Assembly (NCBI GenBank): GCA_027717865.1
Contig: JALLOM010000003.1
Coordinates: 1 to 40,409, forward strand
Length of the DNA stretch: 40,409 nucleotides
Direction: 5' to 3'
Source of the DNA: Acidobacteria bacterium AH-259-O06
GTDB taxonomy: Bacteria > Acidobacteriota > UBA6911 > RPQK01 > JADFOI01
Made by a program: the position numbers and the translations under genes. The number at the start of each line of letters is the position of its first letter. Within the stretch, counting starts at the first letter, position 1. Positions 18,003 to 29,025 of this stretch are shown piece by piece. The notes under the pieces were generated by a model. That model was not told the origin of the DNA. It ran no database searches and saw nothing but the letters and a program-made list of their open reading frames with translations.

Positions 18003-18148
18003 CTCCACGTTTCAAGTTCCAGGTTCCAGGTTTCAAGGCGTGATCAAGCGGTCCCCGATCAGTTATCAGCTGTATCAGCTGTCCGCTGTGCTGTGAGTTG
18101 TCAGCTGTGAGTTGTCAGCTGTGAGTTGTCAGCTGTCAGCCGGTCAAC
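18003..18148. repeat. Heptamer / 14-mer repeat tract
   Basis: Two blocks. Near 18010-18038 there are TTTCAAG/TTCCAGG/TTCCAGG/TTTCAAG units. From 18065 there are TCAGCTG units, including three tandem copies of the 14-mer GTGAGTTGTCAGCT. The tract occupies the gap between hslU and the lipoprotein gene. Confidence 0.88.
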
Positions 18149-18151
18149 TGC

Positions 18152-19567
18152 TCACAGAATGTAGCGGGACAGATCTTGATTCTTCACAATTTCCGCTAAC
18201 TGATCCCGGACGTACTTTCCATCGATAATGACTTGTGTCCTGGACAAATTAGGCGCCTCGAAGGAGATTTCTTCTAAAAGTGCCTCCATGATCGTGTGCA
18301 GGCGGCGAGCCCCAATGTTCTCGGTATTTTCGTTCACAAGGTTGGCCAGATGAGCAATTTCGCCAATGCCATCCTTGGTAAATTTCAATCGGACACCTTC
18401 AGTTGCCAGAAGATCCCTATACTGCTTGACCAGAGCGTTTTTGGGCTCTCGGAGAATTCGAACGAAATCGTTTTCGGTCAAGGAGTCCATTTCAACTCTG
18501 ACGGGAAATCTCCCCTGCAGTTCTGGAATGAGATCGGAGGGTTTCGAGACGTGGAAGGCTCCGGCAGCCACAAACAGGATGTGATCGGTGCGAAGCATCC
18601 CGTAGCGGGTGCTGACAGTGGTTCCCTCGACGATGGGTAAAATGTCCCGCTGCACACCTTCTCGGCTGATCTCGGGCCCTTGTCCGGTTTCTCTTCCCGC
18701 AATCTTGTCAATTTCGTCGATAAAAACAATGCCTGACTCTTCGACTCGCTCCAGGGCCTCTCGAGTCACCTGCTCCATATCAATGAGTTTGGATTCTTCC
18801 TCCACACTGAGGTAGTCCAAGGCTTCCTCGACGCTCATTTTGTGCTTTCGCTTGCGCGTTCCAAAGATGCCGGGCAAGAAATCCTTAATGTTAACGTCCA
18901 TTTCCTCGATGCCCTGGCTGGTGATAATCTCAAAAGAGGGAAAACTGCGGCCGGGAACTTCCAACTCTACGCTTCTGTGGTTCAACTTGCCCTCTCGAAG
19001 CTGACGACGTAATTTCTCACGAGTTTGGTTAAATTTCTGGAGTCTTTCCGAGCTGAGTTGCTTGTCGAGTTCGGTCTGCGAAGCCTTCGCTTTTGTCTTC
19101 TTGAGAGGCGGAAGCAAAAGGTCGAGCAGTCGTTTTTCCGCAGTGCGTTGTGCTTTTTCTTCCACCTCGGCCGCCCTTTTCTGCCGAATCATTTCCACCG
19201 CGATATCGACCAGGTCCCGAATGATGGACTCGACATCACGGCCGACGTAACCCACTTCGGTGAACTTACTGGCTTCTACTTTCAGAAAGGGGGAATTGGC
19301 CAGCCGAGCCAGGCGGCGCGCGATTTCTGTCTTTCCGACGCCTGTCGATCCAATCATGAGGATGTTCTTGGGTTGGATTTCTTCGGCCATTTCCGCAGAT
19401 AACTTCTGTCTGCGCATTCGATTCCGAAGTGCCACTGCCACTGCGCGCTTGGCCTTGCGTTGGCCCACCACGTACTTGTCGAGCTCATACACAATCTGCC
19501 CGGGTGTCATCTCATCCAGATTGAAGGGACCTTCTTCGAGTTGTGTTTTTAATGGGTGAGTAGCCAT
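18152..19567 (-). CDS. hslU: HslU ATPase of the HslVU protease
   Basis: 471 residues. The AAA+ core has Walker A GSTGVGKT (73-80), the pore loop GYVGRD, an inserted I domain in the middle (about 130-260), Walker [11 protein letters not shown] and sensor region [14 protein letters not shown]. The C-terminal tail DLSRYIL is the family's conserved peptide that docks into HslV and activates it. The hexamer unfolds substrates and feeds them to HslV. It lies 43 bases after hslV, in one operon. Its frame and motifs are intact. Confidence 0.97.
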   Translation of the reverse strand: MATHPLKTQLEEGPFNLDEMTPGQIVYELDKYVVGQRKAKRAVAVALRNRMRRQKLSAEMAEEIQPKNILMIGSTGVGKTEIARRLARLANSPFLKVEASKFTEVGYVGRDVESIIRDLVDIAVEMIRQKRAAEVEEKAQRTAEKRLLDLLLPPLKKTKAKASQTELDKQLSSERLQKFNQTREKLRRQLREGKLNHRSVELEVPGRSFPSFEIITSQGIEEMDVNIKDFLPGIFGTRKRKHKMSVEEALDYLSVEEESKLIDMEQVTREALERVEESGIVFIDEIDKIAGRETGQGPEISREGVQRDILPIVEGTTVSTRYGMLRTDHILFVAAGAFHVSKPSDLIPELQGRFPVRVEMDSLTENDFVRILREPKNALVKQYRDLLATEGVRLKFTKDGIGEIAHLANLVNENTENIGARRLHTIMEALLEEISFEAPNLSRTQVIIDGKYVRDQLAEIVKNQDLSRYIL

Positions 19568-19610
19568 GACGAAAATTAGAAATTCAAGTCGATAACCACT
19601 TAGAAATGAT

Positions 19611-20144
19611 TCAAAGGGATTCGACAGTTATGCAGGTGTTTGTATAGACACAAATCTCTCCTGCGATTTTCAGAGATTCCTCGGCAATTTCGGGTGCTGA
19701 TTTCTTTGTAAACTTCAGCAGAGCGCGAGCTGCTGCCAGGGCATATGGACCTCCGGATCCAATGGCAATGAGGCCATCGTCCGGTTCAATCAAGTCTCCA
19801 TCTCCAGAAACCAAGAAGGAATTAGTTTTGTCGCTAATTACCAGGAGTGCATGCAAGTGTCGCAAGACTTTGTCGGTGCGCCATTCCTTGGCTAATTCCA
19901 CGGCAGCTCGGGGAAGGTTTCCATGAAACTCTTCCAACTTGCTCTCAAAGCGAGCGAAAAGAGAAAAGGCATCGGCCGTTGAGCCGGCAAAGCCGGCTAA
20001 AACCTGATCATCGTGAAGACGGCGAATCTTCCTGGCTGTACCCTTGATGATCGTGTCCTCCAGACTCACTTGGCCGTCTCCGGCCAGAGCAACCTGGCTG
20101 CCACGCCTGACTAAAAGTATGGTCGTACCCCGCAGAGCTGCCAT
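19611..20144 (-). CDS. hslV: HslV peptidase subunit of the HslVU protease
   Basis: 177 residues, typical length. The N-terminus [15 protein letters not shown] places the catalytic threonine at T7 after removal of a short propeptide, as known in other HslV proteins. [34 protein letters not shown] and [15 protein letters not shown] are family landmarks. It forms two stacked hexameric rings. First gene of the hslVU pair; the upstream region to 20195 has no obvious heat-shock element that I can identify. Confidence 0.97.
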   Translation of the reverse strand: MAALRGTTILLVRRGSQVALAGDGQVSLEDTIIKGTARKIRRLHDDQVLAGFAGSTADAFSLFARFESKLEEFHGNLPRAAVELAKEWRTDKVLRHLHALLVISDKTNSFLVSGDGDLIEPDDGLIAIGSGGPYALAAARALLKFTKKSAPEIAEESLKIAGEICVYTNTCITVESL

Positions 20145-20194
20145 AATGGACTCAAGTATAATATAAGCCTCAGCAGCCGAGCAAAAGCAGCGTC

Positions 20195-20233
20195 GAGTTT
20201 CAGGTTTCAGCTTTCAACCTGGAACCTGGAACG
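20195..20233. repeat. Short heptamer repeat tract
   Basis: GTTTCAG-GTTTCAG-CTTTCAA followed by CCTGGAA-CCTGGAA units, between the divergent hslV and threonine synthase genes. It ends a few bases before the threonine synthase ribosome-binding site, so it may lie within that gene's leader. Confidence 0.8.
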
Positions 20234-20246
20234 TCATGGAGTGAGC

Positions 20247-21443
20247 ATGTCCTTCGCTAAGCATCTTGAGTGTTCCCGCTGCGGTAAGACCTTTTCACCC
20301 CGGGCACTGCACACTCTTTGCCTGAGTTGCCAGTCCCCGCTTCTGGTCCGCTACCATCTGGATGAGATTAAACGGAGAAGTAAGAAGACAGCCTTGATCA
20401 ACCGACCACCTAATATGTGGCGATACCACGAGGTTATGCCTGTGGACAGCCACCACGATATTGTCAGTCTGGGTGAAGGATACACCCCGCTTCTACAATT
20501 GAAACGATTGGGATCCAGCCATGGTCTTTCTGCCTTGTATGTGAAAGACGAGTCCCTGAATCCTACCGGAACCTTCAAGGCTCGAGGGCTCTCAGCGGCT
20601 GTGTCCATGGCCCGTAAATTGGGTGTGAAAAAAGTTGCCATCCCCACAGCAGGCAATGCCGGTGGAGCATTGGCTGCATATGGTGCTAGGGCCGGTATGG
20701 AAGTTTTTGTCTTCATGCCCAAGGATACCCCTTTGGCAAACGTGGTTGAAACAAAAATGGCGGGGGCACATGTAGAGCTCATCGATGGGCTCATTACCGA
20801 CGCAGCTCGGATTGTTGCCGAACGCAAGGACAAAGCGGGATGGTTTGACCTCTCTACCCTCAAGGAGCCCTACCGGATCGAAGGGAAGAAGACCATGGGT
20901 TACGAGTTGGCCGAGCAATTCCAGTGGCAGCTCCCCGATGTGATTGTCTATCCCACGGGGGGAGGCACCGGTTTAATCGGCATGTGGAAGGCTTTCACCG
21001 AGATGGAGGAGCTGGGCTGGATCGACGAAAAACGTCCTCGAATGGTCGCCGTCCAGTCCGAGGGTTGTGCACCCATTGTGAAAGCCTTTCAGGAGGGCAA
21101 GGATTCCGCGGAGGTTTGGGTCTCTCCTCGGACCTTTGCCTCCGGCATTCGCGTTCCCAAGGCAATTGGGGACTTCTTGATCCTTCGGGTGTTAAGGCAG
21201 AGCCGAGGGCAGGCAGTGAGTGTAACTGATTTGGAAATCTACCAGGCTATCCACCAAGTTGGATCCTCTGAGGGTTTGTTCCTGGGGCCTGAAGGGGCAG
21301 CCTGTTGGACGGCTGTAAAAAAGTTGCGGGAAAGGCAATGGATTGGCCGCGAAGAAAAAGTGGTTCTTTTGAACACCGGTTCAGGACTCAAATACCTTGA
21401 TTCGCTTCAACACTTTGAAAAACAATCGTTCCCCGGTGAGTAA
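20247..21443 (+). CDS. thrC: Threonine synthase
   Basis: 398 residues from the ATG at 20247, preceded by GGAG (20238-20241) at five bases; a GTG two codons earlier overlaps that site and is less likely. An N-terminal zinc-ribbon-like pair of CxxC motifs (C9/C12 and C25/C28) is typical of this long threonine synthase class. The PLP lysine lies in NPTGTFKARG (about residue 111); TAGNAGGALAAYGARAG and the phosphate-binding TGGGTGLIGMW follow. It converts O-phosphohomoserine to threonine. No other threonine pathway gene is adjacent. The gene is followed by a terminator-like hairpin. Confidence 0.94.
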   Translation: MSFAKHLECSRCGKTFSPRALHTLCLSCQSPLLVRYHLDEIKRRSKKTALINRPPNMWRYHEVMPVDSHHDIVSLGEGYTPLLQLKRLGSSHGLSALYVKDESLNPTGTFKARGLSAAVSMARKLGVKKVAIPTAGNAGGALAAYGARAGMEVFVFMPKDTPLANVVETKMAGAHVELIDGLITDAARIVAERKDKAGWFDLSTLKEPYRIEGKKTMGYELAEQFQWQLPDVIVYPTGGGTGLIGMWKAFTEMEELGWIDEKRPRMVAVQSEGCAPIVKAFQEGKDSAEVWVSPRTFASGIRVPKAIGDFLILRVLRQSRGQAVSVTDLEIYQAIHQVGSSEGLFLGPEGAACWTAVKKLRERQWIGREEKVVLLNTGSGLKYLDSLQHFEKQSFPGE

Positions 21444-21451
21444 GATCGCAC

Positions 21452-21477
21452 TTTTACATATTTTGTAAAACTTTTTT
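21452..21477 (+). terminator. Probable intrinsic terminator of thrC
   Basis: TTTTACA and TGTAAAA form a seven-base-pair stem around a five-base loop, followed by CTTTTTT. The stem is AT-rich, so it may be weak, but the position eight bases after the thrC stop is right. Confidence 0.55.
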
Positions 21478-21514
21478 AGAATAACTGCATCTAAGTTGGC
21501 AGGGTGATTCTTAT

Positions 21515-21585
21515 GGGCAGGGGCCAGTCTTCTCTCCTCCTTGGAAGTCCCGACAGGACACACCCCAAATCGCTGGCCCCTTCCC
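21515..21585. other. Long inverted repeat with nested stems between convergent genes
   Basis: Outer arms GGGCAGGGGCCAG (21515-21527) and CTGGCCCCTTCCC (21573-21585) pair at 12 of 13 positions. Inside the 45-base loop TTGG/CCAA (21541-21544 / 21565-21568) and GTCC/GGAC (21547-21550 / 21556-21559) can nest. It sits between the ends of thrC and the YihY gene. A bidirectional terminator or a small structured RNA are both possible. Confidence 0.5.
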
Positions 21586-21600
21586 GCCTTTGATGTTCGG

Positions 21601-22560
21601 TTAGACTGATTGCGGCGTCAAGTCTTTTTTGAAGTCAGCCCCATTTTTTTCGCGCACGTGATAGATTTCGGAGTTGATTTCGCCTCCCAGCAGCAAGAAA
21701 AAACTGGAAAGGTAAAACCAGATCATCAGCACAATGAGGGCTCCCAGACTTCCATATAGTCTCTGATAAATTTCGTAGCTGACGAATCGATTGACGCAAA
21801 AGGCGAATCCTCTGGATCCGACAATCCACCCCAGGGTGGCAATCATACTGCCCGGAGATAGAAGAGTCCAGGGAAGGCGCCGTGCCAGAAGAGCAGTGTA
21901 AACAATTTGGATTCCGATGTTGAGTAAAAGGAAGATCAAAATCCAACGACTGGCGAAGTAAATGGTTCCTAGATGAGCCCGAAAGGAAGGATAGGGTTCG
22001 ATTGTGATTCGACTCAGAAGCAGTTTGATAAGCCAGTCGCCAAAAAAAAGAAGAATCCCTGAATTGATCACAAAAATTGATACCAGAATCGTCACACCCA
22101 CCGCGACCAAGCGTACTTTGAAGTAGGAGCGCGGATCCCGAATCGCGTAGGCTCGATTCAGCACTCCTCCAATCGCATTAAAGGCTATCGATGCCCACCA
22201 CAGTGCCAACAAAATGCCCAGGGAGAGCACTCCGGTGTTGCCGGCATTGACCAGGTTAACGGCGATGTTGCGAACCCAGGTGTAGGTCCTCTCGGGTAGA
22301 AACTGATGCATTTCAAGCAGCATCTTCTCGAGTAGTCCCGGCTCCAGAGGGATCAAACCAATGAGTGCGCTGAGGAAAATGAGGAAGGGAAAGAAGGCCA
22401 GTAAGAAGTAGTAACTCAATTGGGCGGCCGTCCCCCAGCAATCATCCCCATCCATCTCCTTCCATAGATCTTTCCAAAATTTCCCCTTAGAAAGGTACTG
22501 GAAGGCGTCCAAATCCAATCTCACGGGATTATAATGGAAGGCGTCCGAATCCAATCTCAT
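21601..22560 (-). CDS. YihY/BrkB-family integral membrane protein
   Basis: 319 residues if started at the ATG at 22560; the frame is open to 22668, but that upstream part lies over another gene. Five to six hydrophobic spans are visible (for example LSYYFLLAFFPFLIFLSAL, SLGILLALWWASIAFNAIGG, GVTILVSIFVINSGILLFF, and WILIFLLLNIGIQIVY). Conserved family features include the TAAQLSYY start and YGSLGALIVLMIWFYLSSFFLLLGGEIN near the end. The family was once called RNase BN, but that activity belongs to another protein; its real function is poorly defined. The N-terminus contains a duplicated 12-residue segment (see the repeat entry), so the exact start is uncertain. Confidence 0.88.
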   Translation of the reverse strand: MRLDSDAFHYNPVRLDLDAFQYLSKGKFWKDLWKEMDGDDCWGTAAQLSYYFLLAFFPFLIFLSALIGLIPLEPGLLEKMLLEMHQFLPERTYTWVRNIAVNLVNAGNTGVLSLGILLALWWASIAFNAIGGVLNRAYAIRDPRSYFKVRLVAVGVTILVSIFVINSGILLFFGDWLIKLLLSRITIEPYPSFRAHLGTIYFASRWILIFLLLNIGIQIVYTALLARRLPWTLLSPGSMIATLGWIVGSRGFAFCVNRFVSYEIYQRLYGSLGALIVLMIWFYLSSFFLLLGGEINSEIYHVREKNGADFKKDLTPQSV

Positions 22561-22566
22561 GGGATT
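22500..22566. repeat. 36-base direct duplication at the YihY N-terminus
   Basis: Two adjacent copies beginning GGAAGGCGTCC at 22500 and 22536 with few differences. In the gene's frame they read as NPMRLDSDAFHY and NPVRLDLDAFQY. It lies around the predicted start codon and differs in kind from the heptamer tracts. Confidence 0.85.
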
Positions 22567-22591
22567 TAACGACTGATACACCCACCGGGGG

Positions 22592-22804
22592 TCAGAGGGA
22601 AGCCTGGTACGAGGTAAGAATAAAACGATATTCTTCAAAACAGCGCTGGCACTTAAACAGGTGGTCAATGGTATCGATAACTTCCATATCGGAAAGCTGT
22701 TTCTTAGCCAGAGAATGCAGTTTCAATGAGTCCACATGAGTCCTCCCATTATTGGCGGGAAATGTGATCGTGAACATGATTTTGGTGATGATCGGAGTGC
22801 TCAT
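22592..22804 (-). CDS. Small putative zinc-finger (zf-HC2-like) protein
   Basis: About 70 residues (ATG at 22804 or 22810). The middle carries HLFKCQRC, which fits the H-x3-C-x2-C zinc-binding pattern of anti-sigma factors of the zf-HC2 group. No transmembrane segment or sigma factor gene accompanies it, so the anti-sigma role is only a guess. It is divergent from ligA with about 55 bases between the starts, and lies just upstream of the YihY gene. The competing frame here is only the extension of the YihY frame. Confidence 0.55.
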   Translation of the reverse strand: MSTPIITKIMFTITFPANNGRTHVDSLKLHSLAKKQLSDMEVIDTIDHLFKCQRCFEEYRFILTSYQASL

Positions 22805-22822
22805 GCGCACCTGTTATGATAA

Positions 22823-24913
<2,091 letters not shown>

Positions 24914-24930
24914 CCGTCAGTTACTGAAGT

Positions 24931-24957
24931 CCGGCTAGTCCTCGAACAACTAGCCGG
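24931..24957 (+). terminator. Hairpin after ligA
   Basis: CCGGCTAGT and ACTAGCCGG form a perfect nine-base-pair stem with a nine-base loop, 18 bases after the ligA stop. No long T run follows, so it may be a factor-dependent terminator or an mRNA-protecting hairpin. Confidence 0.45.
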
Positions 24958-24991
24958 GCGGTGATATGATCAATTTTTACAGGAGTGAAGC

Positions 24992-26017
24992 ATGAAACGC
25001 ATCGCCATCCATTTAGCCCTTCTGACTTTTGTGGTGTCGGCAGATCTTTCTGCTCAGCAAGAGCCAGGCGGTCGAGACACACAACCGACCGAACGCTCCA
25101 CTAGTCGGAGCGGAATAATCGTGGGACGTATTCAACTCCCTCGCGGGGAGCATCAGATCCCTCGAATGATCACAGTGACCTTGAATACTATGGGCGGAAG
25201 TTTCCTGCAAAGAAAGACTATGAACAGTGAAGTGTCCTTCATATTTGCTAACGTTCGCAACGGTCACTACATCATTACCTTAGAAAGTCTTGGATACCAA
25301 ACGGTGGAAAAGACTATCGAAGTCAGGACTTTTCTGCCCAATGACGAGACTTTCGTGCCTCTAACCCTGGGCAGGCGTTTGCCCGAGGGTGACATGGGGG
25401 TCCCTAGAGGTTACGGGAGCGAGCTCTCCGCAGCGTCGCTTTTGATTCCCCAAAAGGCGCGTAAGGAGTTAGAAAAGGCCAACCGCGAGAGCGAAAACAA
25501 CAAGCCAGAGAAGGCCATCCAACATCTGCAGAAAGCCTTGGAGATCTATCCCGAACTGTACCAGGCTTACAATAACCTGGCCGTGCAGTACGTTCGTCTG
25601 GGTCGAACAGCAGAGGCCATCGACTCGCTGCAGAAGTCGGTTGGCTTAAATCCCGACGATGCAACAATCTGTCGCAATTTGGCGCAGCTTTACCTGGGCC
25701 AAGGGTCTTACGGCGAAGCGCTGGTGCCGTTGAAGCGCTCACTGGAACTGGATGCGCAAAACAGCAAAGGCCGGATGCTTTTAGGTGAGGTGTACCTGGG
25801 TATGGGCCAGTACCTCTTGGCGCTCAATTATTTTCACAGCGCCGCTCGCGAAAACCCGAAAGACCGCTCCTATCTCGGAATCGGGCAGTGTTATCTTCAG
25901 CTTGGACTTCATAAGGAGGCGTTGCAGGAATTCAAGGGATTTATTGCCCAAGAACCGAAGGACCCGCGAGCGGGAAGTGTCCGCGAGATGATCTCCCAAC
26001 TGGAGAAAGAATTGTAG
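24992..26017 (+). CDS. Secreted TPR protein with N-terminal carboxypeptidase-regulatory-like domain
   Basis: 341 residues. A signal peptide (KRIAIHLALLTFVVSADLSAQ) is followed by a beta-sandwich segment (about 40-125) with the ITVTLNTMGG and GHYIITLESLGYQTVEKTIEV pattern of CarboxypepD-regulatory domains. Four to five tetratricopeptide repeats follow (EKAIQHLQKALEIYPELYQA; YNNLAVQYVRLGRTAEAIDS; and others). This architecture is common in Acidobacteria. TPRs usually hold protein complexes together in the periplasm or outer membrane; the partner is unknown. An AGGAG lies at good spacing before the ATG. It is convergent with the oxidoreductase gene, 16 bases apart. Confidence 0.88.
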   Translation: MKRIAIHLALLTFVVSADLSAQQEPGGRDTQPTERSTSRSGIIVGRIQLPRGEHQIPRMITVTLNTMGGSFLQRKTMNSEVSFIFANVRNGHYIITLESLGYQTVEKTIEVRTFLPNDETFVPLTLGRRLPEGDMGVPRGYGSELSAASLLIPQKARKELEKANRESENNKPEKAIQHLQKALEIYPELYQAYNNLAVQYVRLGRTAEAIDSLQKSVGLNPDDATICRNLAQLYLGQGSYGEALVPLKRSLELDAQNSKGRMLLGEVYLGMGQYLLALNYFHSAARENPKDRSYLGIGQCYLQLGLHKEALQEFKGFIAQEPKDPRAGSVREMISQLEKEL

Positions 26018-26033
26018 GAGTTGGGGGTCAGAC

Positions 26034-27329
26034 CTAGACCTCCGGATACTTCCAGGGTGTGCGGTAGGGACGACTGAGCAATGTGTTGGCTTCGGGATCG
26101 CCGATGATCATTTCTTTTTCGCCGTCCCATTGGACGCTGCGCCCCAACTTCAGCGACAGCATGCCGAGCAGACTCATATTGGTTGCACGCTGACCGATTT
26201 CAATGTCGCACGCAGGTCGCCTATTGTTCTTGATGCTGTGTAGGAAATCCGCCCAGAGCTCGCGAATATTTTGATCGTCCGGCTTGTTTAAGTGCGGGTC
26301 TTGGTGGATGATCGGTTTGCCTTTTTTGCTCGGATAAAAAGTCCAGCCATCTTGCCAGCCCATGTGGAAGGTACCTTCGGTACCATAGAAATAGCAGCCG
26401 ATGTTGGATTTCTCAGCTTCATTGCCGGCGTATCGACGGTGCTCCCAAACTGCAGTGAAGGATTCGAACTCGAAACTGGCCACCTGGGTGTCGGGCGCAT
26501 CGGTGTTGTCCTCTTTGATATGGCGGCCGCCGGTAGAAAAAACCTTACGCGGATATTTTTCTTCAGTCCACCACAGGATCTGATCCATCCAGTGGATACC
26601 CCAGTCAGCCAAAGTGCCGTTGGCAAAATCGAGGAATTGGCGGAAACCCTTGGGATGAATTTTCTGGTTGAAAGGGCGCAGAGGTGCCGGACCGCACCAC
26701 ATGTTCCAGTCTAAGCCTGGAGGTGCTTCGGAGTCCGGAGTCGGCCCACCCGGTCCGCCGGGATAATGTACAAACGCGCGGACCATGCCAATCTTACCGG
26801 CCTTGCCTAATTTTAGAAACTCCATGCCCGATTTGTTGTGGGGCGAAACGCGGCGATGGGTGCCGACCTGGACGACACGGTCATAGTCGCGCGCCGCTTT
26901 CACCATAGCACGTCCTTCGTTGATGGTATGGCTGATAGGCTTCTCCACGTAGACATGAGCCCCCGCCCTGAGGGCGGCGATGGTGCAGAGCGCATGCCAA
27001 TGGTCGGGTGTGGCCACAATGACGATCTGGGGTTTTTCTTTGGCCAGGAGTTCCCGGTAGTCTTTATATTTTTGGGGCCTGTCTCCGGAGAGTTTTTCTA
27101 CCTCTTGAAAGGCAGGGTCTAACTGATTCTGGTCCACATCGCACATGGCCACGATCTTACTCTCGCCGGCCTCCATCGCGCAGCGCAAGATGTTCATACC
27201 CCACCAACCGCTTCCGATTAAAGCAGTCCTGTATGTTTGATTCCTTGTAACGCCGATGATGGGCACAGCCGAGAGAACCATGCCGGTCCCAAGGGAAGTC
27301 TTAATAAAGTCTCTGCGATTCACTTTCAT
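26034..27329 (-). CDS. Gfo/Idh/MocA-family oxidoreductase with Tat-type signal
   Basis: 431 residues. NRRDFIK near the N-terminus followed by a hydrophobic stretch is a twin-arginine signal, so export is likely. The Rossmann fold has GSGWWGMNIL, then VEKPISHT with the active-site lysine and NGTLADWGIHWMDQILWW. The C-terminal half is the GFO_IDH_MocA C domain. Members oxidise or isomerise sugars, inositols or similar polyols with NAD(P); exported versions are frequent in Acidobacteria and Planctomycetes. The mannonate-dehydratase-like gene next door on the same strand suggests a role in sugar-acid breakdown. Substrate unknown. Confidence 0.92.
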   Translation of the reverse strand: MKVNRRDFIKTSLGTGMVLSAVPIIGVTRNQTYRTALIGSGWWGMNILRCAMEAGESKIVAMCDVDQNQLDPAFQEVEKLSGDRPQKYKDYRELLAKEKPQIVIVATPDHWHALCTIAALRAGAHVYVEKPISHTINEGRAMVKAARDYDRVVQVGTHRRVSPHNKSGMEFLKLGKAGKIGMVRAFVHYPGGPGGPTPDSEAPPGLDWNMWCGPAPLRPFNQKIHPKGFRQFLDFANGTLADWGIHWMDQILWWTEEKYPRKVFSTGGRHIKEDNTDAPDTQVASFEFESFTAVWEHRRYAGNEAEKSNIGCYFYGTEGTFHMGWQDGWTFYPSKKGKPIIHQDPHLNKPDDQNIRELWADFLHSIKNNRRPACDIEIGQRATNMSLLGMLSLKLGRSVQWDGEKEMIIGDPEANTLLSRPYRTPWKYPEV

Positions 27330-27436
27330 AGGTATTTACTCGACTATATTAATGGTTAAAGGTTTGGCTTCAGCCGACAGTGGGCCAAATAATAGCATGG
27401 TCAACACAGATAGTCGACGACAATAACGGCCCGTAC

Positions 27437-27521
27437 GAAGTTCCGAGTTCTGGGTTGCAAGTTCAAAGTTCCATCGTGGACGTTGCCACTTGTCAGCTGT
27501 CAGTTGTCGGCTGTCAGTTGA
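27437..27521. repeat. Heptamer repeat tract
   Basis: Units such as GTTCCGA/GTTCTGG, and TGTCAGC-TGTCAGT-TGTCGGC-TGTCAGT. The tract fills much of the gap between the mannonate-dehydratase-like gene and the oxidoreductase gene. A short frame over it ending at 27336 is repeat translation rather than a gene. Confidence 0.82.
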
Positions 27522-27522
27522 T

Positions 27523-28869
27523 TCACTGCTTGATGAGCGTCCCGTCACGGCGGCGGATGACCCCCCAACCACCGTTCAGTTTCTGACGTTCGCCCGCCTC
27601 AAAGCTGCCGAAAGGATACTTGCGCGCGGCCTTCTCATCCACCTCGATTCCCCAGCCAGGGGCCTCATTCGCATAAAGGTACCCGTTTTTCATAATCGGA
27701 CATCCCTGAAAGACCTCTTGAACACGCTCGGGAAAAGGGTAATATTCCTGTATTCCGAAATTGTAGCAGGCTAGATCCAAAGCCAGGTTGGCGGCATGGC
27801 CGATGGGGGATACGTCACCGGGACCATGCCAGGCCGTTCGCACGCCGAATATCTCGCCCAGTGCCGCTATTTTTCGGCAGGGCGTCAAACCGCCGGCCTG
27901 AGAGAGATGAACTCGGATAAAATCGATCAGCCTCTCCGCAATGAGCGATGTCCATTCGTGCGGACTGTTAAACAGCTCACCCATGGCCAGAGGCGTTGTG
28001 GAGTGTTGGCGGATCAATCGGAAATAGGCAATATCTTCAGGTGAGACCGGATCCTCCAGGAAGAAAAGCCTGAACTTTTCAACGTCCTTGCAAAACTGTA
28101 GGGCCTGACCCGGGCTAATCCGTTCGTGCACATCGTGCAGCAGCTCGATGTCTTCGCCGAGCTGTTTACGGCATTCTTCAAAGAGTTTCAGTGCGCGGCG
28201 AATCTAGACAGCCGGCTCGAACACGCGATCGTCATGCAGCTTCTGGACAGCCACCTGTCCACGTCTTGCCCCATAACCTGCCATTCCAGGGACACCCACC
28301 TGGACGCGGATGTGGCGAAAACCTTCCACCATGTAACGCCGAGCGTTTTCGATCACGTCGGAGATCTCGGCTCCGCTGGCGTGGCCATAGCAGTCGGCTG
28401 CTTCGCGGCACTTGCCGCCCAGCAGCTGGTAAACGGGCAGGCCCGCCTGGCGTCCCTTGATGTCCCACAGAGCCATGTCGACACCGCTGATCGCGTTGTT
28501 GAGGACGGGCCCGTTGCGCCAGTAGGAGCTGTTGTAGCAGGCCTGCCAGGTGTCGTCAATCCGATCGGCAGGCTTTCCGAGGAGAAAAGGTTTCAAGTAT
28601 TTCTCAACTGCCGGAATCACCAGATCGGCGCGCTGTGTAAACGTCGCACAGCCGTAACCGTAAAGACCATCCTGATCGGTGAGGACCTTCACCACCACCA
28701 GCCGCAGCCGGGCTGGAGCAGTGGCGATAACCTGAATGTCTTTGATCTTGGGGGAGGGCATTCCCCGCACTCTATGCTGCAAGCTTTCCTGGGCCGCCAG
28801 TTCTCGACCCGAAACCAGTCCTGCCAAGGCTCCACTCACCATCATCCGTAAAACGTTGCGCCTGTTCAT
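27523..28869 (-). pseudogene. Mannonate dehydratase-like (ManD/RspA) enolase-superfamily gene with in-frame TAG
   Basis: One reading frame covers the whole family length (about 448 codons) but is cut by a TAG at 28204-28206, after residue 221. Both sides are in the same frame and both conserve the family. Before the stop: RHIRVQVGVPGMAGYG, holding the arginine and tyrosine expected in ManD. After it: LLHDVHERISP (metal-binding Asp and catalytic His), FLEDPVSPED, GELFNSPHEW, AWHGPGDVSPIGHAANLALD and NFGIQEYYPF. The N-terminus has a twin-arginine-like signal (NRRNVLRMM). A tyrosine-to-TAG change would explain it. It is either a young pseudogene, a read-through gene or a sequencing error. Function if intact: dehydration of a sugar acid such as mannonate. 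Confidence 0.85.
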
Positions 28870-28904
28870 TTAATGCCTCCTGGAACGAGCAATGCTAATA
28901 CGTG

Positions 28905-29025
28905 GACTTGCAAGTTCCAAGTGTCAAAGCTATTGAGCTGTCAGTCGTCAGCGGGTCAGGTGGTAAACGGGTCAGCAAGTCAGCGGGTCAGGTGGTCAGC
29001 CGGTCAGCTGTCAGCTGTCAGCTGA
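28905..29025. repeat. Heptamer repeat tract reaching the cytochrome gene stop
   Basis: TTGCAAG-TTCCAAG-TGTCAAA units, then CAGCGGGT/CAGGTGGT and AGCTGTC-AGCTGTC-AGCTGAT units. The last units touch the stop codon of the cytochrome gene at 29026. Confidence 0.82.

Noticed and set aside
27336-27572. Short minus-strand frame before the oxidoreductase gene
   Set aside because: Most of it is a translation of a heptamer repeat tract and the neighbouring gene's 3' end.
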